Assembly: GCA_902786665.1 (NCBI GenBank) | Contig: CADADN010000054.1 | Span: 1-36,628, forward strand | Length of the DNA: 36,628 nt | Source of the DNA: an uncultured Prevotellaceae bacterium | Lineage (GTDB): Bacteria; Bacteroidota; Bacteroidia; Bacteroidales; Bacteroidaceae | Direction: 5' to 3' | Shown here: one piece after another, positions 1 through 8,764 of the stretch | Position numbering within the stretch: the first letter of the stretch is position 1 | How the letters are laid out: the number at the start of each line of letters is the position of its first letter | Translations under genes and position numbers: made by a program | The notes under the pieces: model-generated | Databases searched by the model: none | Seen by the model: the letters and a program-made list of their open reading frames with translations, nothing else | Told to the model about the DNA's origin: nothing

Positions 1-69
1 ATGGGGGCAAAGATCCCTGCGTATATGAAACTCACCGACCTCGAAAAAATGGCTCTTGGAAAAATGTAG
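1..69 (+). CDS. C-terminal tail of a gene cut by the window edge
   Basis: Frame 1 is open from the first base to a TAG at 67-69 and encodes about 22 residues ending LTDLEKMALGKM. The first codon is ATG, but the segment is too short to be a normal gene, so it is more likely the end of a longer gene that starts to the left. No family can be recognised from this length. It runs in the same direction as sbcD but is separated from it by about 545 bases and by a separate promoter. Confidence 0.35.
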   Translation: MGAKIPAYMKLTDLEKMALGKM

Positions 70-134
70 TGCTAAATTTTCAATTATCGTAGGATTAATT
101 GTTATTCAGATGGATGCAGACTTGTGTATAAAGA

Positions 135-377
135 TCAGTCTAAGATTAGAGGGGGCAGGGGGCGTTGACCAAGATTAAATGGGGCCAAGGGGGCAGCTTG
201 CCGCCACGAAGTAACCGATAATTTAACCGATTCGGTCATTTCCTCGACAATCGGAGTCATTTCTTCGACGAGCGAAGCGGCAGAGCCGAGCGCATATTCA
301 TTGTCAACCTGAGGACCGCCAAACGCAGGAGGTTTCAATTTTTTGCCAAACAAGCATTTCACATCAAAACGTGACAC
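135..377 (-). CDS. Doubtful small ORF, hypothetical protein
   Basis: An 80-codon frame starts with GTG. Its middle is acidic and repetitive (SLVEEMTPIVEEMTESV) and looks somewhat protein-like. Its last dozen or so codons are translated from the G-rich intergenic repeat that recurs near 27625-27657, giving a proline-rich end (RPLPPLILD). No good promoter, signal peptide or known domain was seen. It may be a remnant whose 3' end was replaced by the repeat, or a chance frame. Confidence 0.2.
   Translation of the reverse strand: MSRFDVKCLFGKKLKPPAFGGPQVDNEYALGSAASLVEEMTPIVEEMTESVKLSVTSWRQAAPLAPFNLGQRPLPPLILD
139..170 (+). repeat. G-rich intergenic repeat, copy 1
   Basis: The segment begins TCTAAGATTAGAGGGGG and ends AGGGGGCGTTGACC. 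It matches, apart from one extra C, the reverse complement of 27625-27657. This copy lacks the left CCCCCTC arm that makes the other copy a near-perfect palindrome. Degenerate G-rich pieces continue to about 195. Confidence 0.7.
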
Positions 378-531
378 TTATACCTATAAAAAACACTCTA
401 CTTTCAAAACACAAGACTATTTTTGCACACAGGAAGGATTCTGTGCAACGGGTGGGACATTGAAGGTCTGAGTGAACGGCAGAATCCCTTTCTCCCAAAA
501 GCAACTATTTTGATAGTTCATCGTTTTTTTC

Positions 532-562
532 TTGTTATCTCAGAAAATAAAACGTATCTTTG
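532..562 (+). promoter_or_regulatory. Bacteroidetes-type promoter for sbcDC
   Basis: TTG at 532-534 is followed after 20 bases by TATCTTTG at 555-562. This matches the Bacteroidetes primary sigma pattern of a TTG-type -33 element and a TAnnTTTG -7 element. The predicted start of transcription is about 45 bases upstream of the sbcD ATG. Confidence 0.7.
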
Positions 563-615
563 CAATCGAAATGAAAGCCTGAAAAGAGTCTATCTTATCA
601 TAAAAATTCTAATAT

Positions 616-1884
616 ATGAAAATAATAACAACAAGTGATTGGCATCTCGGAAACCTGTTTCACGGCAACGACAGACTGCCCGAACACAAGCATTTCCTCT
701 CATGGCTCCTCACACAGGTCGAGGAACAACAACCCGACGCCTTGCTCATCGCCGGCGACGTGTTCGACAACGGCAATCCCTCCGCGGCATCACAGTCGAC
801 ATATTATGAGTTTCTGGCAGATGCCATCCAGAAATGCCAGCAGATGCAAATCATCATCACCGCGGGCAACCACGACTCCGCAAGCCGGCTGGAGGCACCA
901 CGACCGTTGCTCACACGCCACAAGGTGGAAATACGCGGTGTGGTCCACAGGTACTGGATGACCGACGACAAGGGGGGCAACTGGCAAATCGACTATGAAG
1001 ACTTGATGATACCCATCACAGGAAAGAATGGGGACAATGCCGTCGTATTGGCTGTGCCATACCTGCGAAGCGATGTCGTGCAAAATGCCTCCTACTCCCA
1101 AGGCGTAAACAATTTCCTGCGAACATTGACGGCGAAGGCCAGGGAAAAACATCCCGGACTCCCGCTTGTAATGATGGCACACATGTATGCCACGGGGGCT
1201 GACATCGCAAAAAACGACGCCAGCGAGAAAATAATCATCGGCGGGCAGGAGGAGGTCAACATGGAAGGATGGGCCGACCATCCCGACTACTTGACATGCG
1301 GCCACATCCACAAGCGACAGCACATCTGGAACACCGACTGGGCACGGTACACGGGCAGCATCCTGCCAATGTCGTTTGCAGAGAAAAACTACACACACGG
1401 CATAGACCTTGTGACAATAGAAAAAGGGATGAAGCCCAACGTGAAACAACTCGTTTATCAACCACAACACCAGTTGGTCATCCTCCCGGAAGACGACACG
1501 GAACTTACCCCCAAGAAACTTCAGAAGTTGATTGATGAAAAGTTGAAAAACAGAATCCACGGAGAACGCGACGAGCATTTCGACTATGTCACGCTGAAGG
1601 TGAAACTGGAAAAGATAAGCAACGATGACATCAAGGCCCTGGAAAACCTTGTCGACGAGAAAAATGCCGTGTTGTGCAAAATCCAGAAAATCATCCCGAT
1701 GACGGACATACAGACCATCACCGGACAACAGTCACTCAAGAGCATAGAGGACATCCTTGACCGCGACCCCATGGACACGCTGAAAGAGGCGTTCTTCATC
1801 AAGCACAGTGCTGAGATGAATGAGCAACAAGAGGCCATGCTTGTTGAACTGATAAACGGAATCAAGAACGAATCAAACGACTGA
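616..1884 (+). CDS. sbcD: SbcD, nuclease subunit of the SbcCD exonuclease
   Basis: This 422-residue protein belongs to the Mre11/SbcD calcineurin-like phosphoesterases. With SbcC it processes DNA ends, hairpins and protein-blocked ends in the cytoplasm. The metal-binding motifs appear in order: DWHLG (residues 8-12), GDVFD (47-51), GNHD (84-87), an AHMYATG histidine motif, and GHIH (229-232). The C-terminal part, after about residue 290, is the variable capping and SbcC-contact region. The ATG at 616 places the DWH motif at residues 8-10, normal for the family, and sits about 50 bases after a good promoter. The stop is one base before the sbcC ATG, so the two genes are surely cotranscribed. 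Length and motifs look intact. Confidence 0.96.
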   Translation: MKIITTSDWHLGNLFHGNDRLPEHKHFLSWLLTQVEEQQPDALLIAGDVFDNGNPSAASQSTYYEFLADAIQKCQQMQIIITAGNHDSASRLEAPRPLLTRHKVEIRGVVHRYWMTDDKGGNWQIDYEDLMIPITGKNGDNAVVLAVPYLRSDVVQNASYSQGVNNFLRTLTAKAREKHPGLPLVMMAHMYATGADIAKNDASEKIIIGGQEEVNMEGWADHPDYLTCGHIHKRQHIWNTDWARYTGSILPMSFAEKNYTHGIDLVTIEKGMKPNVKQLVYQPQHQLVILPEDDTELTPKKLQKLIDEKLKNRIHGERDEHFDYVTLKVKLEKISNDDIKALENLVDEKNAVLCKIQKIIPMTDIQTITGQQSLKSIEDILDRDPMDTLKEAFFIKHSAEMNEQQEAMLVELINGIKNESND

Positions 1885-1885
1885 C

Positions 1886-4800
1886 ATGAAAATCATACAA
1901 CTCGAAATACTCAATCTCGCCTCTCTCGACAAACAAGGAGGTGAAGTCATCAACTTCGTAGAGGGTGCCCTGGGCGAAAGCACCATCTTCAGCATCGTGG
2001 GGCCGACAGGCAGCGGCAAGTCCACCATCCTCGACGCCATATGCCTCGCACTATATAATCGAGCGCCGCGCTATCCAAGGAAGAAAGGGGAAAAAAGCAA
2101 AATTGAGATTTATGGCACACCCGACAAGCAAGAGGCCAACCGACTGGCTCCCACTGACTGCCGCAACATCCTCTCCAATGGGAAAAAGGAAGGATACAGC
2201 AAACTGACATTCCTTGCCAACAATGGAAATTGCTACCGGGCGGAATGGCATATCCGTTTCAAGTCCAAAAAATTTGAAAATCCTGTCACCAAACTCTACA
2301 AGCTTACCAAATCCCCAGACGGCATCCCTCAAGAAGAACCGGCTGTATGGGAGGATTTGCCCGCTATCATCGGGCTGGACTACGAGCAATTCCTTCGTAC
2401 CGTGCTCATCGCACAAGGTTCGTTTGCCAATTTCCTCACGGCTAAAGAGGACGAACGGTATGAACTGTTGGAGAAACTCATCGGGTGCGAAGATTTGTAC
2501 ATCCGCATCGCCAACGAAATCAAGAGCAAGAAAGATGCGGCCGTGGAGAATTTCAACCTTGTCAATGCCTCAATAAATGCGGTGAAGGAGAACCTGCTCA
2601 CCGAAGAGGAACATAGCCTGCTCAAAAAGGAAATAAGCGAATTGGACAAGGCGGAAAAAGAGTTGGATGCCAAAATAAAAAAGGTGGAGACACAGCTGCA
2701 ATGGTATGATGACGATGAGAAAATGGTTGCCAACATCAAACAACAACAGGCCCTGGTTGAAAAGGCAAGACAAGAACTTCAGGACTTCCATCCTTCCATC
2801 CAACGGTTGAACCTCCATGACGCCATCGCACCTGCCGTGGAGATTCTGAAGGATGTGAGAAAAAAGGAAGAAAAAAAGAAGGACTTGGAAAAGAACATTG
2901 AAGATGGTGAACAGAATGCCAAACAACAGGAAGAGAAAATTCTCTCAACGAATGACGAACTCAACCATCTGAAAGAGAAGACTGAGAAAATACAGGAAGA
3001 CATCGACGCGGCAACACCCCATATCCAGAAAGCCCGTGAACTGAGAACAAAAATCGACGCGGCAAAAAACGTGTGCGACGACAAGCAAAAGGCCAAGAAA
3101 GCAGCGGAAAAGGAGAAAAACCAAGCGGAAAAAGCCGTGAAAGACAACATCACAGACATCGGCAATGCTCAAAAGGAAGTGGAAAACGCGGAGGAGGAAG
3201 AGCAAAACATGGTGGAGTTGATGGAAAAGAAAAAAGCAGAACTCTCAGAGGCAAAAACAAAGGCCGAAGAACTTTTGCTGGCTGAAAAGCAAAAGGTCGA
3301 GGGTATGGACGCTGAAGAATTGCAAAACCAGAAAACCCTTGCCGAAAACGACTGGCAAAACGTCAAACGTGCCTTGGAAGTGGTAGGAAACCTTGATGAT
3401 GCCTCGGAAGAACAAGCCAAGAAAGAGACTCGAAAGACGGAGTTGAAGGAAAAGAACACCAACCTGTCGGAAGAACTAGGAAAACTCGACATCAACACGC
3501 TGAAAAACGAGGTGGAGAAGTTCCGAAACATATATACCCTGATGACAAGCGAGAAATGGGAACTCCACCGTGACTCACTCGAAGAAGGCAAGCCATGCCC
3601 GCTATGTGGAGCCACAAATCATCCTTACAAAGTGGATGAGGCACGCTATGATGAAGCAACAACAGAATTATACACTTTGCTCCAACAAAAAGAGGAAACC
3701 CTCAGGACACGGCAACAAAATGAAAAGGAATGGACCGGTGAGATGAAGAAAAACGAGGGTGAGATATCGGAACTAGACAACAGACTGCGACAACTGAAAA
3801 CGAGCATCGAAAAACTTGAAAATGACTGGCAACGCCTGCATGAACAATATCCGCAACTGAGAAGGGAAAAGGGCGAATTGGAGGCGGCCTTGCCTTCATA
3901 CGAGAACAAGAAGAAAGAAACGAATGGCAAACTTTCCTTCTTCAACAATGTGCAGAAAGAAATAACCAAGTTGACCAAAAAGAAAGAAAAGGCAGCCAAT
4001 GAGTTGTCTGACTATTTGGAAGAAGCCAGCAACAATTTGGCCAAGGTGCAGCAGAAAGTCATCGCCGCAAAAACCAAATTGGCGGAAACCAAGGCACTCA
4101 CCCAGAACCTGCTACAGCAACAGGACGAGAAACGCAAGGCACAAGACGATGCCGACACGGCATGGAAGCAGGCAGACGACACACTCAAGGAATTGACGAC
4201 TGCGTTCAAGAATGAACTGAAGGGCGAGGACCCTGACATCGTAGAACAACGGCTGAAGAAAAGCAAGGAGAAGGCCGACACGGGCGTGACGATGAAAAAC
4301 GAGGAGATAGCAAAGATGAAGGCTAAACTCGGAGAAATGAAAGGTGCCTTGCAGACCAATAGGAACAATCTTGAGGAGGAAAGAGTTCATCTTACAGAGA
4401 AAAGCACTGAGTTGACAGGATGGATAGCCCGTTACAACGAAAGTGAGGACAGGATTCAAGACATTTCCATTGAGGATGTGAAAGACATGTGTCAAGCCAC
4501 GGAGAATTGGAAGGCCATCCGTCAAGAGAAAGAACGACGTAATGAAAAATTCGCAACAACTTCTGCTTTGCTACACAACGCAATGGAAACACATGACAGG
4601 CACCAAACGGACAAACCGGAAAAAGAACGAGAGGTGCTGGCCACAGAATGGCAGGAACTACGAGACAACAGCCGGAACGACGAACTTGTGACGGCAAAGG
4701 CAAAGATGAAAAACCATGACGATGCCATGGCACTATTGGGCGACAAGGTGGAAGAACTGAAGCAGGCCACAAAAATGAAGGATGACTGGACGGCCATCAC

Positions 4801-5284
4801 CGACGCCATCGGAGGCGAAGGGAAGACGCTACGCAAAATCGCACAATGCTATACGCTGAGTTTCCTCATCGAACATGCCAATGTGGAAATAAGAAAGTTC
4901 AACAGGCGCTACGAACTGCAACAAGTGAAGAATTCACTGGGCATCCGTGTCATCGACCATGACCGCGCAGACGACGTCCGTGAAACCACCTCGTTATCAG
5001 GAGGTGAGACATTCATCGTCAGTCTCGGACTTGCACTTGGCCTCTCGGCATTGTCTTCTCGCAACATTTCATTTGAAAACCTGTTCATCGACGAGGGTTT
5101 CGGAACGCTCGACCCCGACATGCTGCTCACCGTCGTCGACTCCCTGGCCATGCTGCAAACCTCCCAGGGCAAGAAGGTGGGCGTGATAAGCCATACCGAC
5201 ACCATGAGCGAGCGTATCACCACGCAAATACGCATCATCAAGAATGGCAGTTCGGGAAGCAGCCACATCGAAATATATCCATGA
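1886..5284 (+). CDS. sbcC: SbcC, ATPase subunit of the SbcCD exonuclease
   Basis: This 1132-residue protein is a Rad50/SbcC-type SMC-like ATPase that controls the SbcD nuclease. The N-terminal Walker A is GPTGSGKST (39-47). Long Lys/Glu-rich coiled coils run from about 190 to 940, interrupted by the zinc hook CPLC (about 571-574), where two molecules are expected to join. The C-terminal ABC half has the signature LSGGE (about 1037-1041) and a Walker B LFIDEGFGTLD (about 1066-1076). All ATPase elements are present, so the protein looks functional. It starts one base after the sbcD stop. The next gene downstream has its own promoter, so the operon probably ends here. Confidence 0.96.
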   Translation: MKIIQLEILNLASLDKQGGEVINFVEGALGESTIFSIVGPTGSGKSTILDAICLALYNRAPRYPRKKGEKSKIEIYGTPDKQEANRLAPTDCRNILSNGKKEGYSKLTFLANNGNCYRAEWHIRFKSKKFENPVTKLYKLTKSPDGIPQEEPAVWEDLPAIIGLDYEQFLRTVLIAQGSFANFLTAKEDERYELLEKLIGCEDLYIRIANEIKSKKDAAVENFNLVNASINAVKENLLTEEEHSLLKKEISELDKAEKELDAKIKKVETQLQWYDDDEKMVANIKQQQALVEKARQELQDFHPSIQRLNLHDAIAPAVEILKDVRKKEEKKKDLEKNIEDGEQNAKQQEEKILSTNDELNHLKEKTEKIQEDIDAATPHIQKARELRTKIDAAKNVCDDKQKAKKAAEKEKNQAEKAVKDNITDIGNAQKEVENAEEEEQNMVELMEKKKAELSEAKTKAEELLLAEKQKVEGMDAEELQNQKTLAENDWQNVKRALEVVGNLDDASEEQAKKETRKTELKEKNTNLSEELGKLDINTLKNEVEKFRNIYTLMTSEKWELHRDSLEEGKPCPLCGATNHPYKVDEARYDEATTELYTLLQQKEETLRTRQQNEKEWTGEMKKNEGEISELDNRLRQLKTSIEKLENDWQRLHEQYPQLRREKGELEAALPSYENKKKETNGKLSFFNNVQKEITKLTKKKEKAANELSDYLEEASNNLAKVQQKVIAAKTKLAETKALTQNLLQQQDEKRKAQDDADTAWKQADDTLKELTTAFKNELKGEDPDIVEQRLKKSKEKADTGVTMKNEEIAKMKAKLGEMKGALQTNRNNLEEERVHLTEKSTELTGWIARYNESEDRIQDISIEDVKDMCQATENWKAIRQEKERRNEKFATTSALLHNAMETHDRHQTDKPEKEREVLATEWQELRDNSRNDELVTAKAKMKNHDDAMALLGDKVEELKQATKMKDDWTAITDAIGGEGKTLRKIAQCYTLSFLIEHANVEIRKFNRRYELQQVKNSLGIRVIDHDRADDVRETTSLSGGETFIVSLGLALGLSALSSRNISFENLFIDEGFGTLDPDMLLTVVDSLAMLQTSQGKKVGVISHTDTMSERITTQIRIIKNGSSGSSHIEIYP

Positions 5285-5406
5285 TGCTAACAAGTGACAC
5301 GGCTGGCACAGGTGCTGAAGGCCGAAGGCTTCTAGAATGTCCTATCAGCCCCTAAGTCCCATAAGACCTTTAAGTCCAAAGAAAAAAGAAAAACTTTGCA
5401 ATTTGT

Positions 5407-5437
5407 TTTGTTTTCTGCTTAGTTTGCATTATATTTG
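5407..5437 (+). promoter_or_regulatory. Bacteroidetes-type promoter for the peroxidase-trxB pair
   Basis: TTTG (5407-5410) and TATATTTG (5430-5437) are 19 bases apart, matching the -33/-7 consensus. The box lies 34 bases before the chosen ATG at 5472, which supports that start over the longer open frame reaching back to 5337. Confidence 0.7.
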
Positions 5438-5471
5438 CAACCACAACCAAACATACCATCATCAAAAAGAA

Positions 5472-6020
5472 ATGAGAACAATCTACGATTTCTCTGTCAA
5501 GGACAGAAAAGGAAACAGCGTTTCGCTGAAAGAGTATGCCAACGAGGTCATCCTCATCGTCAACACCGCCACCAAGTGCGGCTTCACACCACAATACGAG
5601 GAGTTGGAAAAACTTTATGAGAGCCACCACTCCGACGGATTCACCATACTCGATTTCCCTTGCAACCAATTCGGCAAGCAAGCCCCTGGCACCGACGAGT
5701 CGATACATAGTTTCTGCAAACTCACCTACGGCACCGAGTTCCCCCGCTTCAAGAAGGTGAAGGTGAACGGCGATGACGCAGACCCTCTCTTCAAATACCT
5801 GAAGGAACAGAAAGGTTTCGCCGGATTCAACATGGAGCATCCCATCGCCGGCATCCTTGACAACATGCTCAGCGAGGCCGACCCCAACTACAAGGAAAGC
5901 CCCGACATCAAGTGGAACTTCACCAAGTTCCTCATCAACAAGCGCGGACAAGTGGTGGCCCGTTTCGAGCCCACCGAGTCCTTTGAAGTGATTGAGAAAG
6001 CCATCATCGAACTACTCTAA
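5472..6020 (+). CDS. Glutathione peroxidase family protein (thiol peroxidase)
   Basis: This 182-residue protein of the GPx family reduces hydrogen peroxide or lipid hydroperoxides. The catalytic residue is cysteine, not selenocysteine, in TATKCGFTPQY (Cys36). Gln70 lies in the FPCNQFGKQAPG motif, and the WNF motif holds Trp148 and Asn149. A further Cys64 in FPCNQF is typical of the family, and Cys82 is a possible resolving residue. Bacterial cysteine GPx proteins usually take electrons from thioredoxin rather than glutathione. The thioredoxin reductase gene starting 4 bases downstream supports this, although no thioredoxin gene is in the window. The frame is open back to 5337, but the upstream part covers the promoter, so ATG 5472 was chosen. 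No signal peptide is seen, so it is cytoplasmic. Confidence 0.93.
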   Translation: MRTIYDFSVKDRKGNSVSLKEYANEVILIVNTATKCGFTPQYEELEKLYESHHSDGFTILDFPCNQFGKQAPGTDESIHSFCKLTYGTEFPRFKKVKVNGDDADPLFKYLKEQKGFAGFNMEHPIAGILDNMLSEADPNYKESPDIKWNFTKFLINKRGQVVARFEPTESFEVIEKAIIELL

Positions 6021-6024
6021 ACCC

Positions 6025-6966
6025 ATGGCCAACCGCGAACACGTGCGCTGCCTCATCATCGGCAGCGGACCCGCCGGATACACGGCAGCCATCTACGCCT
6101 CCCGCGCCAACCTGCACCCCGTGGAATACTGCGGGCTGCTCACCGGCGGACAACTCACGCAAACCACCACCGTGGAGAATTTCCCTGGCTACCCCGAAGG
6201 AGTGGATGGCAACCAGATGATGCTCGACCTGAGAAGTCAGGCGGAGCGCCTCGGCACCGACATCCGCGACGGCGAGATAGTGAAAGCCGACCTGGGGAGC
6301 CGCCCCTACGTGCTCACCACCGACGGCGGTCTCGAAATCGAGGCCGACACGGTGATCATCGCCACGGGAGCCTCGGCCAAATACCTCGGTCTCGAGGATG
6401 AGAAGAAATACAACGGTCAAGGCGTCTCCGCCTGCGCCACCTGCGACGGGTTCTTCTACCGCAAGCGCACCGTGGCCGTCGTGGGAGGTGGCGACACCGC
6501 CTGCGAGGAAGCCCTCTATCTCGCCTCCCTGGCCAAGAAGGTGTACATGATCGTGAGGAAACCCTTCCTCCGTGCCTCGGAAGCCATGCAGCAGCGCGTA
6601 AGGGAGAACGAGAAAATCGAAATCCTCTTCGAGCACAACGCCGTGGGCCTCTACGGCGAAGACGGCGTGGAGGGTGCCCATGTGGTGAAACGCCTGGGAC
6701 AGCCCGACGAGGAGCGTTACGACCTCCCCATCGACGGGTTCTTCCTCGCCATAGGGCACAAACCCAACAGCGACCTCTTCACCCAATGGCTCGACACCGA
6801 CGAGACGGGATACATCGTCACCATCGACGGCACACCACGCACCAAACTCCCCGGGGTCTTCGCAGCCGGCGACGTGGCCGACCCGCACTACCGGCAGGCC
6901 ATCACCGCCGCCGCGAGCGGATGCAAGGCCGCCATCGAGGCCGACCGCTTCCTCCGGGGCGTGTAA
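6025..6966 (+). CDS. trxB: Thioredoxin reductase
   Basis: This 313-residue NADPH-dependent flavoprotein reduces oxidised thioredoxin. The FAD-binding GSGPAG lies at 13-18, the redox pair CATC at 137-140, and the NADPH-binding GGGDTA at 154-159. The C-terminal FAD motif GVFAAGDV lies near 281-288. The frame is open further upstream within the peroxidase gene. ATG 6025 was chosen because it follows the peroxidase stop by 4 bases and places the dinucleotide fold at the usual distance from the N-terminus. The pair forms an obvious redox operon. Its 3' side runs directly into the 51-bp hairpin repeat array, which may serve as terminator or mRNA 3' protection. Confidence 0.95.
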   Translation: MANREHVRCLIIGSGPAGYTAAIYASRANLHPVEYCGLLTGGQLTQTTTVENFPGYPEGVDGNQMMLDLRSQAERLGTDIRDGEIVKADLGSRPYVLTTDGGLEIEADTVIIATGASAKYLGLEDEKKYNGQGVSACATCDGFFYRKRTVAVVGGGDTACEEALYLASLAKKVYMIVRKPFLRASEAMQQRVRENEKIEILFEHNAVGLYGEDGVEGAHVVKRLGQPDEERYDLPIDGFFLAIGHKPNSDLFTQWLDTDETGYIVTIDGTPRTKLPGVFAAGDVADPHYRQAITAAASGCKAAIEADRFLRGV

Positions 6967-6967
6967 A

Positions 6968-7253
6968 CCCCGAGGTGCACACCTGTAGAGACGGGATTCC
7001 TCCCGTCTCCACCAGCCTCCGAGGTGCACACCTTGTAGAGACGGGATTCTTCCCGTCTCACACCAGCCTCCGAGGTGCACACCTTGTAGAGACGGGATTC
7101 TTCCCGTCTCACACCCAACCTCCGAGGTGCACACCTTGTAGAGACGGGATTCTTCCCGTCTCACACCAGCCTCCGAGGTGCACACCTTGTAGAGACGGGA
7201 TTCCTCCCGTCTCACACCAGCCTCCGAGGTGCACACCTTGTAGAGACGGGATT
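6968..7253 (+). repeat. Tandem array of 51-bp hairpin-bearing repeats, 5 full copies plus 1 partial
   Basis: Copies start near 6968, 7016, 7067, 7119, 7170 and 7221. Each has the near-palindromic GAGGTGCACACCT, a short TGTAGA link, and a perfect hairpin with arms GAGACGGGA and TCCCGTCTC around a four-base loop. Copy 1 is slightly shorter, copy 3 has one extra base, and copy 6 breaks off after the first hairpin arm. Hairpin loops vary (TTCT or TTCC) without disturbing the stem. The array begins right after the trxB stop. Open frames cross it on both strands only because the unit length is a multiple of three and lacks stops. Confidence 0.93.
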
Positions 7254-7339
7254 AAAGAGCCGAGGTGTCCTGTTGTCCGTTCTCCGCAGGCGACGGCTCC
7301 GCCGTCGCTCCCCCCAGCAACCCCAAAAACCGACCTAAC
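7254..7339. other. Serpin leader with a perfect GC hairpin
   Basis: Between the repeat array and the serpin ATG lies a perfect inverted repeat, GCGACGGC-TCC-GCCGTCGC (7290-7308). It has no T-run after it, so it is not a standard terminator. It could end trxB messages by pausing or sit in the 5' leader of the serpin mRNA. No convincing TAnnTTTG promoter was found here. Confidence 0.45.
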
Positions 7340-8764
7340 ATGAAAAAGTCTATCCTATCAGCCGTCCTGACTCTCACCTGCATGGGCGCCACTGCCCAGG
7401 ACGATATTTCATTGGCCACACGGCAACAGCAATTCGCCCTCGACATCTTCCAAAACGTCGTCGAGAACGCAGAAGACCCCAATGTATGCTTCTCACCGCT
7501 CTCAGCCACCATGGCACTCTCTATGGTGCAAAACGGCGCCGACGGCAACACCCTCGAGGAGATGCAGACCACCCTGAGAACCCATGGTCTGAGTTGCGAG
7601 GAAGTGAACCTCTACAACCAACAACTCACACAACGCCTCACCTCTCCCCCACCCTTCATCTACAACCCCGACGACGGCCTCACCGAGGACCAAGCGTTCA
7701 ATAAGCACCAATGGCTTCACCCCGTTTGCGAAATAGCCAACGCCATGTGGACGAAGGAGGGGTTCTCCTGTTATGACAGTTTCAATGAAACGCTGCGCAC
7801 CTATTACGACGCCGGGATAGGAAGCGTGGACTTCACCACCCAGGAGGGCATCGATGAAATCAACGGATGGGTGGACGAGAACACCCACGGCCTCATCCCG
7901 CAGATCTACGACGAGCCCCAAGACCCCATGCTCATGGTGGTGCTTGCCAATTTGCTCTATCTGAAAGCCGGCTGGACCCATCCCTTCCAGTCGGAAAACA
8001 CGAAACCCGGAACCTTCCACCAAGCCGACGGCAGCGATGCAAAAGTGGACATGCTGCATATCGCCGAAACTTTCCAAACGGGAGGAAACAGGAACTTCAA
8101 CACCATCAGACTGCCTTATGGCGACGAGAGGTTCACCATGACCATCTTCCTGCCTGCCGAGAGTGCCACATTGCCTGCACTCACTTACGACGACTGGAAA
8201 GATGCCGTCGGTCCCAACACGAAATACAAGGAGGTCCACGTGCAACTGCCGCGTTTCTCCATCGAGGGGAAATATGAGTTGAAAGACATCCTTGTCGCGA
8301 TGGGCATGCACGACGCCTTTGACGGAAACGCCGACTTCACCAGGATGAGTGATGAAGGCCTGTATATCAGCAGGGTGTTCCAAAGCACCAAGATAGGTGT
8401 CGACGAGAAAGGCACGGAGGCCGCCGCCGTCACCGTGGTGGAAATGAGGAAGACCACCACCACAATGGCCGACAGCGACTTCATCGTCGACCGCCCCTTC
8501 TACTTCACCATCGAAGCCTACGACGCCATCCTCTTCGCCGGCTGCGTCAACCAACTGGGACCGGAATCCACCCATCCCGCCTTCTTGGGTGACGTGAACG
8601 GCGACGGCAACATCACCGTCACCGACGTGACCATGATGGTGGCCCACACCCTGGGGCACCAGGACAAAGACTTCATCGCCGCCAACGCCGACATCAACAA
8701 AGACGGCAGCATCACCATCACCGACATCACGGAAACCGTGAGCATCATCATGGGGAAAAATTGA
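7340..8764 (+). CDS. Secreted serpin with C-terminal dockerin-like domain
   Basis: This 474-residue protein has a signal peptide (residues 1 to about 19, MKKSILSAVLTLTCMGATA). A serine protease inhibitor fold follows (about 25-410), with the NVCFSPLSATMALSMVQNGA serpin motif. The reactive-loop hinge DEKGTEAAAVTV (about 355-366) has small residues at P12-P10, as in inhibitory serpins. The end is the DRPFYFTI...ILFAGCVNQ strand. By spacing from the hinge Gly, P1 falls in the stretch MRKTTTTM, but the loop seems about three residues longer than in antitrypsin, so P1 is uncertain. Residues 417 to the end hold two EF-hand-like repeats (GDVNGDGNITVTD and NADINKDGSITITD) typical of dockerin type I. 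It probably acts outside the cell against host or competitor proteases. The open frame extends upstream to 7265, but the signal peptide fixes ATG 7340. Confidence 0.9.
   Translation: MKKSILSAVLTLTCMGATAQDDISLATRQQQFALDIFQNVVENAEDPNVCFSPLSATMALSMVQNGADGNTLEEMQTTLRTHGLSCEEVNLYNQQLTQRLTSPPPFIYNPDDGLTEDQAFNKHQWLHPVCEIANAMWTKEGFSCYDSFNETLRTYYDAGIGSVDFTTQEGIDEINGWVDENTHGLIPQIYDEPQDPMLMVVLANLLYLKAGWTHPFQSENTKPGTFHQADGSDAKVDMLHIAETFQTGGNRNFNTIRLPYGDERFTMTIFLPAESATLPALTYDDWKDAVGPNTKYKEVHVQLPRFSIEGKYELKDILVAMGMHDAFDGNADFTRMSDEGLYISRVFQSTKIGVDEKGTEAAAVTVVEMRKTTTTMADSDFIVDRPFYFTIEAYDAILFAGCVNQLGPESTHPAFLGDVNGDGNITVTDVTMMVAHTLGHQDKDFIAANADINKDGSITITDITETVSIIMGKN

Larger units (their letters stand above)
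70..615. other. Intergenic region upstream of sbcD
   Basis: No convincing gene was found. The stretch holds a copy of a G-rich intergenic repeat (139-170), a weak 80-codon minus-strand frame partly made from that repeat, an AT-rich stretch, and the sbcD promoter near 532-562. A second TAnnTTTG-like octamer (418-425) lacks a TTG at the right distance. A plus-strand open frame from 423 to 638 runs across the sbcD promoter and into sbcD and looks spurious. Confidence 0.6.

Noticed and set aside
423-638. Small plus-strand protein upstream of sbcD
   Set aside because: It spans the sbcD promoter, overlaps the sbcD start, and has no coding signature.
5285-5335. Possible gene remnant reading VTRLAQVLKAEGF before a TAG, and a small GCC-GAA-GGC hairpin
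   Set aside because: It is too short to assign, and the hairpin lacks a T-run, so neither a pseudogene nor a terminator can be supported.
6004-7236. Minus-strand open frame of 410 codons across trxB and the 51-bp array
   Set aside because: It is antisense to an intact thioredoxin reductase. Its N-terminal part is a direct translation of the tandem repeat, whose 51-base period cannot introduce frame stops.
6968-7253. Possible CRISPR array
   Set aside because: The units are contiguous 51-bp repeats without unique spacers, and no cas gene is present.
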